DNA of 55,704 nucleotides, from assembly GCA_036824465.1 (NCBI GenBank), contig DAITAC010000013.1:1-55704 (forward strand), written 5' to 3'. Shown piece by piece: positions 1 through 8,081 of this stretch (within the stretch, counting starts at the first letter, position 1; each line of letters begins with the position of its first letter). The stretch is from JAKOQB01 sp036824465. Lineage in GTDB: Bacteria > Pseudomonadota > Gammaproteobacteria > Burkholderiales > Burkholderiaceae_F. The notes under the pieces are model-generated. The model was given only the letters and a program-made list of their open reading frames with translations. It did not search any database and had not been told where the DNA came from. Both the position numbers and the translations under genes were made by a program.

Positions 1-329
1 GCGCGGCCAAGATTGGTGTGGATGACCGTGCCGGTGAGGTTGAACACCGGTCGCAGGCGGGGCGCGACGGCGTCGTTTACGCGCCTTCCTATGTCGGCAA
101 GCAGTGCATCTTCGGCGGGCAGTGCGCCGTCGCGTCGAATCGCTTCGCGCGCAGCGGCAAGCGCGGCTTGCACCGCGCGCTTGACCGGCAGCTGGCCGTG
201 CCACGCGATCAGCGCCGCTACCGACGCTTGATTCAGAATTCGATCGACCGAGGGCAACTGTGACAGCGACGCGGCGAGTTCCTTGCGTCGGCTTGCCTCG
301 CCCGAACCGGGCAGAGTCAAGTGGCTCAT
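1..329 (-). CDS. selA: L-seryl-tRNA(Sec) selenium transferase, N-terminal part (runs off left edge)
   Basis: SelA is a PLP enzyme that converts seryl-tRNA(Sec) to selenocysteyl-tRNA(Sec), which is needed to decode the UGA in the formate dehydrogenase gene of this same operon. Only about the first 109 residues are present. They include the SelA N-terminal helical region with LPSVDRIL near residue 25, and the typical NLTGTVIHTNLGR segment at the very edge, which is strongly conserved in SelA. The ATG at 327-329 lies 6 bases after the stop of the VOC gene, so it is the last visible gene of the fdn operon. selB would be expected just beyond the edge, but it cannot be seen. The identification is firm for the visible part; nothing can be said about the catalytic lysine region. 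Confidence 0.9.
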   Translation of the reverse strand, partial: MSHLTLPGSGEASRRKELAASLSQLPSVDRILNQASVAALIAWHGQLPVKRAVQAALAAAREAIRRDGALPAEDALLADIGRRVNDAVAPRLRPVFNLTGTVIHTNLGR

Positions 330-335
330 TTCGGC

Positions 336-728
336 CTAGGTGGGTTGAGCGAGCGGCTGCTCGTACGCAATCAGATTGTCATCGGGGTCCTTGACGACAA
401 ACCAGCGCGTGCCCCAGTGCGTTTCTTCAGGACGGACAACGATCTCGGCGCCGTCCGGTATTTGCGCGAAGCGCTGGTCGAGGTCCGCGACCCGCAGATG
501 CAATGTTGGCCGGCGCCCGTTGATGCCATGCGACCACGACCGGTCATCGGCGGCGTGTTGCTCGGCGATTACGACGCGCACCGCACCGCCATTGAGACGC
601 GCGCCGCGCGGCTCGCCCCCGCCACCCCAGCTGAAATCGACCCGCCAGCCGAGTGCATCGCGATAGAAAGCAAGCGTCCGCTCGAAGTTCGCCGGCGCAA
701 CAAAGAAGTGATCGAAGTTGTCTGACAT
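336..728 (-). CDS. VOC-family (glyoxalase/bleomycin-resistance fold) protein
   Basis: A 130-residue single-domain vicinal-oxygen-chelate protein. It starts MSDNFDHFF, with an early strand-helix unit containing FYRDALGWRVDF near residue 25. It has a central HLRVADLDQRFAQI segment and ends with the typical FVVKDPDDNLIAYEQ strand. Such proteins bind a divalent metal and act as lyases, dioxygenases or resistance proteins; the substrate cannot be told here. I chose the ATG at 726-728 because the six residues upstream of it lie in the space after fdhE. It sits between fdhE and selA, 14 bases after one and 6 before the other, so it is probably co-transcribed with the formate dehydrogenase genes. That is not a standard member of such operons. 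Confidence 0.8.
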   Translation of the reverse strand: MSDNFDHFFVAPANFERTLAFYRDALGWRVDFSWGGGGEPRGARLNGGAVRVVIAEQHAADDRSWSHGINGRRPTLHLRVADLDQRFAQIPDGAEIVVRPEETHWGTRWFVVKDPDDNLIAYEQPLAQPT

Positions 729-742
729 GTGCAGTCGGCAAA

Positions 743-1663
743 TCAACTCGAACCGGGGTGAAACAGCAGGTTCGGCCCGGAACGCGCGAAGCCCTGCTCA
801 TCGACCAAGACGTCGAGCGCAAGCGTGGCCAGATCATCCGCATATGGCTCGACTTGCGGGTCCTTTTCCTGGTTGAAGATCTTCAGATATGTCTTGCACT
901 CGTCGCAGGCTTCGGCGCGCGTGACCGCATCGGTCGGCCGACCTTCGCTTTCGAGGTTCAGGTAGTGCACGCCCTTGTCGTCTTCGCATGCGGTGCATTT
1001 GACGCGCACCACGTTCCATTCCGTGCCGCACAGAGCGCAATGCGCGTAGCGCAGGCTTTGCCGGCCCCCGATGCGAATCACGCTGGCCACAGGCCGGGTC
1101 GCGCACACCGGACATACTGTCGCGACATCGCATTGCTCCACATCTGTGGCATTCAACGACGCGGCCAGACGCGTGAAATAGACCTGCAGTGCCGCGCCGA
1201 CAAAAGGGACAAACGCGGCGTCGGCGTCGAGCGTGGTGCCCGCCAGTACACGATCAGCCAGCGCTTCGAGCATCGTCTCGTCGAACGCCGCCAGCGCAGC
1301 AAGATTCCGCGCCAGTATCTGTCTTGCATCGGCGCGCGCCGCCGCGATGATCTGCCGCAGATCGTCGCGCCACTGCGATGCGCGTGAAAGCGACTGCGCC
1401 GACAACGGCGGCATGCCGAACTGTCGGCTCTGTTCCAGGGACGCCGAGTCGACAGCCGGCGCAGCACGTTCGTCGAAAGCGTTTCCCTGCGCCTGCGCGA
1501 TGCACGCCATCAGTTGCAGGTAGTCACCCATCGGGTGCCCTGCCGCGAGCTGTGCAAAGCGCGCGGCGCGATCAGCGAACAACTGCACGCCGGACGGAAG
1601 AATGACCCGCGGTGCATGTTCCACGCGACCGATCGACCCGTCTTCGACAATCCGCAGACTCAA
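743..1663 (-). CDS. fdhE: formate dehydrogenase accessory protein FdhE
   Basis: FdhE is a cytoplasmic rubredoxin-like, iron-binding accessory protein required for maturation or activity of membrane-bound formate dehydrogenases. This 306-residue protein has the four expected Cys pairs in its C-terminal half: CPVC, CALC, CTAC and CDEC, in order. The end DLATLALDVLVDEQGF is also typical of FdhE. The start is probably the TTG at 1661-1663, preceded by an AGGGAG ribosome binding site. An earlier TTG at 1678 would add five residues and has no good site. It follows the cytochrome b subunit by about 67 bases, with a hairpin in the gap, and precedes the VOC and selA genes. Confidence 0.92.
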   Translation of the reverse strand: MSLRIVEDGSIGRVEHAPRVILPSGVQLFADRAARFAQLAAGHPMGDYLQLMACIAQAQGNAFDERAAPAVDSASLEQSRQFGMPPLSAQSLSRASQWRDDLRQIIAAARADARQILARNLAALAAFDETMLEALADRVLAGTTLDADAAFVPFVGAALQVYFTRLAASLNATDVEQCDVATVCPVCATRPVASVIRIGGRQSLRYAHCALCGTEWNVVRVKCTACEDDKGVHYLNLESEGRPTDAVTRAEACDECKTYLKIFNQEKDPQVEPYADDLATLALDVLVDEQGFARSGPNLLFHPGSS

Positions 1664-1683
1664 GATGGCTCCCTGCAATCACA

Positions 1684-1710
1684 GACGAAAACGGCGGCCA
1701 CAGCCGCCGT
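1684..1710 (-). terminator. hairpin between fdnI and fdhE, possible attenuator or weak terminator
   Basis: On the minus strand the sequence forms a perfect 8-bp stem, ACGGCGGC / GCCGCCGT, with the 4-base loop TGTG (1691-1710), followed by a short T run (TTTTC). It lies between the stop of the cytochrome b gene and the start of fdhE. The T run is short, so it may only reduce read-through so that the accessory genes are made in smaller amounts than the structural subunits, or it may protect the 3' end of the upstream message. This role is inferred. Confidence 0.5.
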
Positions 1711-1730
1711 CTTTGCACACCCGAAGAAGA

Positions 1731-2375
1731 TCACTTCGCGTTGCCGGTCATGCGACGGTACCACAGCGGATGATGATGCTTGGCCCATGCGTGCGTCACC
1801 GTCCCGCGCGTCATCGCTCGCAGGCTGCCGCGGACCCAGAAGATGCCCGCGTAGATGTGCACGATGATGCCGAGCATCAGCACGAACGCCGACAGCGCGT
1901 GGACGAGCGCTGCGATGCGGATCGCCGGGATCGGGAACAGCGGCGCGAAATAGGGCCGCCACAGCAGGACGCCCGTGACCAGCAACAGCACCATCGTCAC
2001 GATCATGGTCCAGAACAGTTGTTTCTGCCCGATGTTGTATTTGTCGATTTCGGGCAAACCATGGTCGCGATTGTTGATGACGTCGGACATGCGCTTGTTC
2101 CACTCGCGGTCATACGACTGGATCTTGTTGTCGTTCCAGTAGCGCATCGCCATGAACGCGAAGAAGACGAACATCACCACACCGATGAAGGGATGGAGCG
2201 TTTTCGCCCACGGCCCGCCGCCGAGCACGCTGGTAAGGAACCAGAACGCCGGGTGGAAGAACGCCAGACCGGAAGCCGCCAGCAGCAGGAACGTCAATGC
2301 GACGATCCAGTGCGTGACGCGCTCATTGGAACTGTAGCGCGCGACATCGCCGCTCTTAATGGCTACGTGGCTCAT
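1731..2375 (-). CDS. fdnI: formate dehydrogenase, cytochrome b556 (gamma) subunit
   Basis: This membrane subunit takes electrons from the Fe-S subunit through two b-type hemes and reduces quinone. It has 214 residues, the normal size. About four membrane helices are visible: HWIVALTFLLLAASG near residue 20, HPFIGVVMFVFFAF near 60, a segment with LLLVTGVLLW near 130, and HALSAFVLMLGIIVHIYAG near 160. Their histidines are candidates for heme ligation. I chose the start MSHVAIKSG at 2373-2375 because it overlaps the stop of the Fe-S subunit gene by four bases (ATGA), which indicates translational coupling; the longer open frame upstream is inside that gene. The fdnI/fdoI distinction cannot be made from sequence alone. 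Confidence 0.93.
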   Translation of the reverse strand: MSHVAIKSGDVARYSSNERVTHWIVALTFLLLAASGLAFFHPAFWFLTSVLGGGPWAKTLHPFIGVVMFVFFAFMAMRYWNDNKIQSYDREWNKRMSDVINNRDHGLPEIDKYNIGQKQLFWTMIVTMVLLLVTGVLLWRPYFAPLFPIPAIRIAALVHALSAFVLMLGIIVHIYAGIFWVRGSLRAMTRGTVTHAWAKHHHPLWYRRMTGNAK

Positions 2376-3244
2376 GCTTTGCCTCCCGGTTCCTCTTCTT
2401 TCGGACCGCGCGTGAAGTAGTGGAAGAACGCGCCCAGCACCGCCAGCCCAAGACCGATCGACATCAGCGGCTTGGTCACCCCTTTCCAGAGGCTCACCCA
2501 CGGGCTGATCTTCGGATCACTCGGCAGGCCGTTGTACAACTCGGGCTGGTCGCCATGCTGCAGTACATACATCACATGCGTGCCGCCGACACCCTGCGGG
2601 TCGTACAACCCCGCCTTCTGGTAGCCGCGCTCCTGCAGATCGCGCACGCGCTTCTGGCCATACGTGACCATTTCCTCCTTGGCGCCGAAGTGGATTGCGC
2701 CGGTGGGACAGGTCTTCACGCATGCTGGCTCAAGACCCACCGCGACGCGGTCCGAGCACAACGTGCACTTGTACGCCTTGTTGTCGCGCTGGCTGATGCG
2801 CGGGATGTTGAACGGGCAACCGGCCACGCAATAGCCGCAGCCGATGCAGTTCTCCGACACGAAGTCGACGATGCCGTTGGTGTACTTGACGATCGCCCCC
2901 GGCGCCGGGCAGGCCTTCAGGCAGCCCGGGTCCTCGCAGTGCAGGCAGCCGTCCTTGCGGATCAGCCACTCGAGGCGGCCGTCGGGATTGGTGACCTCGG
3001 CGAATCGCATCACCGTCCACGACTGATCGGTCAGGTCGACCGGGTTGTCGTAGATGCCGGTGGTGGTCCCGATGTCGTCGCGCAGATCGTTCCATTGCAT
3101 GCACGCGACCTGGCAGGCCTTGCAGCCAATGCACTTCGAAATATCGATCAGCTTGGCAACGGGCTCGGCCGCATGGCGCGCGGACGGCGGCGTGGTGGTC
3201 GTCGCAGAGCGGCGGGTGACGTCTTGTGATTGCATCGATGCCAT
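2372..3244 (-). CDS. fdnH: formate dehydrogenase, Fe-S (beta) subunit
   Basis: A periplasm-facing electron-transfer subunit with four [4Fe-4S] clusters and a C-terminal membrane anchor (290 residues). The cysteine motifs are clear: CIGCKACQVAC near residue 40, CLHCEDPGCLKAC near 97, CIGCGYCVAGC near 130, and CTLCSDR with CVKTCPTGAI near 160-177. One helix near residue 260 (SIGLGLAVLGAFFHYF) anchors it beside the cytochrome b subunit. The ATG at 3242-3244 has an AGGAGG ribosome binding site placed about 6 bases away, overlapping the end of the catalytic-subunit gene. Export is expected to be as a complex with the Tat-targeted alpha subunit, since this protein has no signal peptide of its own. 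Confidence 0.95.
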   Translation of the reverse strand: MASMQSQDVTRRSATTTTPPSARHAAEPVAKLIDISKCIGCKACQVACMQWNDLRDDIGTTTGIYDNPVDLTDQSWTVMRFAEVTNPDGRLEWLIRKDGCLHCEDPGCLKACPAPGAIVKYTNGIVDFVSENCIGCGYCVAGCPFNIPRISQRDNKAYKCTLCSDRVAVGLEPACVKTCPTGAIHFGAKEEMVTYGQKRVRDLQERGYQKAGLYDPQGVGGTHVMYVLQHGDQPELYNGLPSDPKISPWVSLWKGVTKPLMSIGLGLAVLGAFFHYFTRGPKEEEPGGKA

Positions 3245-3253
3245 GTTGTCCTC

Positions 3254-6200
3254 CTAGGCCTTGTCGATGTTCACAAGGAACGCCTTGAATTCCGGCGTCT
3301 GCGAATTGGCGTCCGCGACGTAGGGCGTCAGCGTGTTGGCGAGGAAGCCGTCCTTGGCGACTCCCACGAACCCCCAGTGGATCGGTATGCCCACGGTGTG
3401 TACCTTCTTGCCGCCACAGTCGAGCATCTTGATGCGCTTGGTGACCACGCACGCGGCCTTGATCTCGCCGCGATTGCTGCGCACCTTGACCATGTCGCCG
3501 TTCTTGATGCCCTTCTCTTTCGCCAGCTCTTCGCCGATCTCGACGAACGGGGACGGCTGGACGATGGCGCTGGACTCGACGTTCTTGGTCCAGAAGTGGA
3601 AGTGCTCGGTCAGGCGATAGGTGGTGGCGGCATATGGGAACTCATCGGCTTTGCCGAATTGCGCCATGTCACCCTTGTAGACGCGTGCCGCCGGGTTGCT
3701 GACCACCTTCTTGTTGCCCGGATGCAGCGGGTTGTCGCCGATCGGCGTTTCGAACGGCTCATAGTGTTCGGGGAACGGCCCTTCGGCCATGCCGCCGAGC
3801 GAGAACAGACGGGCAACGCCTTCTGCGGTCATGATGAACGGCCCCGCGCCCGAATCCGGCCCAAGGTCGGGTCGGATATCCGGAACGTCGACGCCTGCCC
3901 AGGCTGTACCGGTCCAGCGGATACCAGCGCGGCGTGCGTCCCACGGTTTGCCCGCCGGATCGCTGCCGGCGCGGTTGTACAAGACGCGCCGGTTGGCAGG
4001 CCATGAGAAACCCCACAGCAGGTTGTTGCCAAGCCCCCCCGGGTCCGACGTGTCACGCCGCGCACTGTTGTTGCCCGCCTGCGACCACACGCCCGAGTAG
4101 ATCCAGTTGCCGCACGACGTGGAGCCGTCGTCCTGCAGCTGTCCGAAGCCGGCCAGCTGCTGCCCCGCAGCCACCAGCACCTTGGTCTTGTCTTTCGGAT
4201 CGACCACATCCGCGATCGCGCGGCCGTTGATTTCGCGCAGCAGTTCTTCCGGCGATGGATGCACCGGATTGCCGTACGTCCATGTGACGTTCAGCACCGG
4301 TTCGGTGAACTTGCCGCCGTCCTTCTGGTACGCGGCGCGGATGCGCGTGAAGATGTTGCCGATGATCTCGCGGTCGTACTTGGCCTCACCTGGCGGCTCC
4401 GTTGCACCCCAATGCCACTGAATCACGCGGCCGGAACTGGTGAACGTGCCCGGGTCTTCTGCGAAGCACGATGCTGGCAGCCGGAAGACTTCGGTCTGGA
4501 TCTCCGCCGGCTTGACGTTGTTCTTGTCGCCGAAATTCTTCCAGAACTCGGAGGACTCCGTCTTCAGCGGATCGATGATGACGAGGTACTTCAGCTTTGA
4601 CATCGCCGTGCCGACCTTCTGCTTGTTCGGCAGCGCCGCCAACGGGTTGAAGCCCTGCATGATGAAACCGTTGACCTTGCCCTGGAACATGCGCTCGAAG
4701 ATCGCCAGCACGTCATAGGCCGTGTCGCGTTTGGGCAACCAGTCGTAGCAGAAGTCGTTTTCCTTGGTCGCGGCATTCCCGTACCACGCCTTCATCAAGC
4801 TGGTGTGCCACTTGGGGAAGTTCTGCGCGAAATTCATCTGGTTCGGTCGCAGCGGCTTGGGCGTGCGCGCCGTCAGGTACTTCTCGCGCGTGTCATCCGC
4901 GTCCGTCGGTGCCGACAGATAACCCGGCAGCACCTCTGAATAAGCGCACATGTCGGTGATGCCCTGCACATTGGCGTGCCCACGCAACGCGTTGACGCCG
5001 CCGCCGGCTCGACCCATGTTGCCCAGCAGCAACTGGATCATCGCCATGGTGCGGATCATCTGCGAGCCGACCGTGTGCTGGGTCCAGCCAAGCGCGTAGC
5101 AGATCGTCATCACGCGGTCCGGAGTACTGGTGGAGCCGATCATCTCGGCGACCTTCAGGAACTGGTCCTTCGGCGTGCCGGTGATCTTGCTCACCATCTC
5201 TGGCGTGTAGCGGCTGTAGTGCTTCTTCATCAGCTGGAACACGCAACGCGGGTTCTGCAGCGTCTCGTCAACGACCGCGAAACCGTCCTTGCCGAGCTCG
5301 TAGGCCCACGTGGTGCGGTCGTAGCTGCGCTTCTCGTCGCTGTAGCCCGAGAACAACCCGTCCTTGAAGTCGAAGTCCTCACGGATCAGGAACGGGGCGT
5401 TGGTGTACGCCTTCACATAGTCCGCGTGAATCTTGTCGTTCGACAGCAGGTAGTTGATGACACCGCCAAGGAAGGCGATATCGGTGCCGACGCGGATCGG
5501 TGCGTAATAGTCGGAAACTGCGGCCGAACGAGTAAAGCGCGGATCGACGACGACGAGCTTGGCCTTGCGATTTTCCATCGCTTCGACCACCCATTTGAAT
5601 CCGCATGGATGTGCTTCGGCGGCGTTGCCGCCCATGATCAGCACCAGATCGGCATTCTTGATGTCGACCCAGTGGTTCGTCATCGCTCCTCGCCCAAACG
5701 TCGGGGCCAGACTGGCCACCGTCGGGGCGTGTCAAATACGTGCCTGGGTATCGAGCGCGACCATCCCCAGCGAGCGCGCCATCTTCACGGCCAGGTAACC
5801 CGACTCGTTGGCCGACGCGCTCGACACGAGCAGTCCGGTTGTGTTCCAGCGGTTGACGGTGACACCCTTGTCGTTCTTCTCGACGAAGTTGGCGTCGCGA
5901 TCCGCCTTCATGTGCTTGGCGATGCGCGTGAACGCGTCATCCCAGGAGATACGCTTCCACTCGCTGGAGCCCGGCTCGCGCACCTCGGGATGCTTCAAGC
6001 GGTTGGGCGAGTGCACCATGTCAAGCAGGCCGGCGCCCTTCGGGCACAAAGTGCCGCGGTTGACCGGATGATCCGGGTCGCCTTCGATGTGGATGATGCG
6101 GCTCTTGACGTTCTTGGCCTTGTCGCCAAGGCTGTACATGATGACTCCGCAACTGACCGAGCAATACGGGCAAGTGCCGCGCGTCTCGGTGGTTCGGGCC

Positions 6201-6325
6201 AGTTTGAAGGCTCGCACTTCGGCCAGCGCGGTACCCGGCGACATGCCGAGTCCGACCACCGAGGACGAGCCCATTCCCGCAGCGCAGATCCTGAAGAACT
6301 GCCTGCGACTCATGGGTGCGTTCAT
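3254..6325 (-). CDS. fdnG: formate dehydrogenase catalytic (alpha) subunit, selenocysteine-containing
   Basis: This molybdopterin enzyme oxidises formate to CO2 in the periplasm and feeds the quinone pool. Reading through the in-frame UGA at 5732-5734 as selenocysteine 198 gives 1023 residues, close to the usual FdnG length. The N-terminus has a Tat signal, MSRRQFF, then CPYCSVSCGV and LCPKGAG for the [4Fe-4S] cluster. The Sec lies in the order R-I-U-H-A-P-T, and the sequence after it (SLAPTFGRGAMTNHW) is exactly what follows Sec in this family. The bis-MGD binding domain fills the rest, ending near TPYVADANSQTPEFK. The start MNAPMSRRQ at 6323-6325 puts the RR motif at residues 7-8. A standard gene caller would split this into two genes of 197 and about 820 residues. 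It is divergent from ppk2 across 226 bases. Confidence 0.95.
5691..5734 (-). promoter_or_regulatory. selenocysteine UGA codon and bacterial SECIS hairpin
   Basis: The UGA is at 5732-5734. Directly downstream, the minus strand folds into an outer stem CGCCC/GGGCG (5725-5729 with 5691-5695) and an inner stem. The inner stem pairs GG (5719-5720) with CC (5703-5704), then has a bulged U at 5718, then GGCCA (5713-5717) paired with TGGCC (5705-5709) around a GUC apical loop. A bulged U and a GU-containing tip at this distance from the UGA are what SelB recognises in the E. coli fdhF and fdnG SECIS elements. The fold was read by eye, not computed. Confidence 0.88.
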
Positions 6326-6551
6326 TGAGTCGTCTCCAACTTTTTGAGGGCCACCGGCGCAAACCGGCGGATAAGACCGCGGACTGCTGCACAATCTTGC
6401 GCCGTCTTGTTCGTCGAACGCGCGGCTTCTTGAAGCATCGTATTGACACAGGTTAACGATCACAATTTGCGCCGCAGCAAAACCCTACGATTCATAAGTG
6501 GGTTGGCGGCTTTGGTGGTAAATCACACACAAGCTCGCTTTGGAGAATGAG
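6326..6551. promoter_or_regulatory. divergent promoter region between fdnG and ppk2
   Basis: These 226 bases hold no convincing gene. They must contain the start signals for the formate dehydrogenase operon (leftward) and ppk2 (rightward). A direct repeat of CCGGCG separated by four bases lies near 6351-6366. The AT-richer part around 6430-6480 (TTGACACAGGTTAACG and neighbouring bases) includes a good -35-like TTGACA, but I could not place a convincing -10 box at standard spacing. No FNR-like or NarL-like site was assigned with confidence. Confidence 0.4.
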
Positions 6552-7367
6552 ATGAAGAACACCGTGCAGCGGTATCGACTGGAGGGCGGCTCCGTCAAGC
6601 TGAAGCGCTTCGATCCCGGCGCACGGCCGTGCTCCGCAAGTAATAACCGGGAAGAGGACCGGACGCGCACGGCCGAGCTGGCGCGTGAGATCGCGACGTT
6701 CCAGGACAACTTCTACGCCCTGCGCAAAGAGAAGGTGCTCATTGTTCTGCAAGGCATGGATACCAGCGGCAAGGACGGCACGATACGGTCCGTGTTCCAG
6801 GCCGTTGATCCGCTGGGAGTTCGCGCGGTGTCGTATCGGGCGCCGACCGACCCGGAAAAGCAGCGCGATTTTCTCTGGCGGCACCATCGCGACGTACCGG
6901 GAATCGGCGAAATCGTGATCTTCAATCGGTCCCATTACGAAGCAGTTCTGATCGAGTACGTGCACGGCTGGATCGATCGGGACGAGCGCAAACGCCGGCT
7001 AAAGCACATCAACACCTTCGAGCGCTTGCTGCAGGACACCGGCACCACGATCGTGAAGTTCTTTCTTCACATCAGCAAGGACGAGCAGCGAAGGCGTCTG
7101 CAGGAGCGCATCGACGAGCCGGACAAGAACTGGAAATTCAACCTGCAGGACCTTGAGGAGCGCAAGCTGTGGGATGCCTATCAGCGGGCGTACGAGATCG
7201 TCCTGGAGCAGACGAGTACGCGCTTCGCCCCGTGGCACATCGTGCCGTCCGACAGCAAGACGCATCGCAACCTGATGGTGTCGACGATCCTGCTCGAGAC
7301 GCTGAAACGGCTGGCGCCGAAGCCACCGCCAGCGGTCAAGAGCCTGGCCGGCCTGAAGGTCAAGTGA
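6552..7367 (+). CDS. ppk2: PPK2-family polyphosphate kinase (class III-like)
   Basis: PPK2 enzymes use inorganic polyphosphate to phosphorylate nucleotides (AMP, ADP or GDP depending on class). The 271-residue protein has the Walker A-type QGMDTSGKDG near residue 70, the Walker B-type IFNRSHYE near 124, and the lid segment RRRLQERIDEPDKNWKF near 180. The N-terminal LKRFDP element and the overall length look like the class III members that act on both AMP and ADP; that class call is from memory of the family. ATG 6552 has GGAG at 6542-6545 seven bases upstream; the TTG at 6540 would overlap that site and is rejected. It is convergent with the DUF3108 genes, with an 8-base gap. Confidence 0.9.
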   Translation: MKNTVQRYRLEGGSVKLKRFDPGARPCSASNNREEDRTRTAELAREIATFQDNFYALRKEKVLIVLQGMDTSGKDGTIRSVFQAVDPLGVRAVSYRAPTDPEKQRDFLWRHHRDVPGIGEIVIFNRSHYEAVLIEYVHGWIDRDERKRRLKHINTFERLLQDTGTTIVKFFLHISKDEQRRRLQERIDEPDKNWKFNLQDLEERKLWDAYQRAYEIVLEQTSTRFAPWHIVPSDSKTHRNLMVSTILLETLKRLAPKPPPAVKSLAGLKVK

Positions 7368-7375
7368 GTCCGGGG

Positions 7376-8077
7376 CTAAAGAAACTTCGCCGATCTGAGT
7401 TCGTTGTTGATCACGAACCCCTTGCGATCGGTGAAGCGAACGCGCACCGGCAGGCTGCATAGCGCCGGCGCGAGCCACACTTCCAATCGATCATCGTCGG
7501 CGTCCATAGGCCGCTCCAGCTTGAGCGTCTGAAAACGTCCCGCCGGCGTCTCAACGGTCTCGGCGCCACGCACCTCGAAGCGATAGATAGACGATCCGCG
7601 CACACCCGCCACCGGAAGTTCGAAGGTTGTGGACCGGGCGCGCTGCGTCCAACCCAGCTGCAGCAGGAGGCTCAACCGGTCCTGCATGAGCGGTTGCGTC
7701 GGCACAATCTTGTCCGTCGCTGAGAAGGTCACCCGCTCGCCGTTCCAATCGAGCTGTGTGCTCATCAGCGGTTTGTTGCCGTTGCGTTCGGTGTATTCGG
7801 CGGGCAAGACCCCTGACGCGTCGATCTGGCCATGTGATGTCTGGCGCGCACTGAACCACACGCCGGCCGACGTTTCCGACACCAGTGAATAGCCGTCCGA
7901 CTCGCGCGAAAGAACCAGCGTGTTGTCACCGCTCAAGCTGAGAAACGCGCGCGTGGCTTTCACGTCGTATTCGAACCGAAAAGGCGGAGGCCACGAATGC
8001 CCGCTCGGACATGCCGGGGCAGCGAGCGTGGGCTGCGCCAGTGCAGAGATCAGCAGCAGGATCGTCGCAACTCTCAT
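7376..8077 (-). CDS. exported DUF3108 domain protein (first of two paralogues)
   Basis: A 233-residue protein with a clear Sec signal peptide (MRVATILLLISALAQPTLAA), so periplasmic. The rest matches the DUF3108 pattern: an early FRFEYDVKATRAFLSL strand pair, RLSLLLQLGW near residue 140, and a C-terminal TLKLERP ... VWLAPAL ... LPVRVRFTDRKGF block. The function of DUF3108 is unknown; these proteins are predicted to be beta-rich. It follows its paralogue by only 4 bases, so the two are one transcript. The same C-terminal block occurs in both (KLERP, EVWLAP, RFTDR), indicating an old duplication. Confidence 0.82.
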   Translation of the reverse strand: MRVATILLLISALAQPTLAAPACPSGHSWPPPFRFEYDVKATRAFLSLSGDNTLVLSRESDGYSLVSETSAGVWFSARQTSHGQIDASGVLPAEYTERNGNKPLMSTQLDWNGERVTFSATDKIVPTQPLMQDRLSLLLQLGWTQRARSTTFELPVAGVRGSSIYRFEVRGAETVETPAGRFQTLKLERPMDADDDRLEVWLAPALCSLPVRVRFTDRKGFVINNELRSAKFL

Positions 8078-8081
8078 CGCG

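Noticed and set aside
5732..5734. Premature stop making fdnG a pseudogene
   Set aside because: The UGA sits at the selenocysteine position of the family, is followed by a SECIS-like hairpin, and the operon carries selA.
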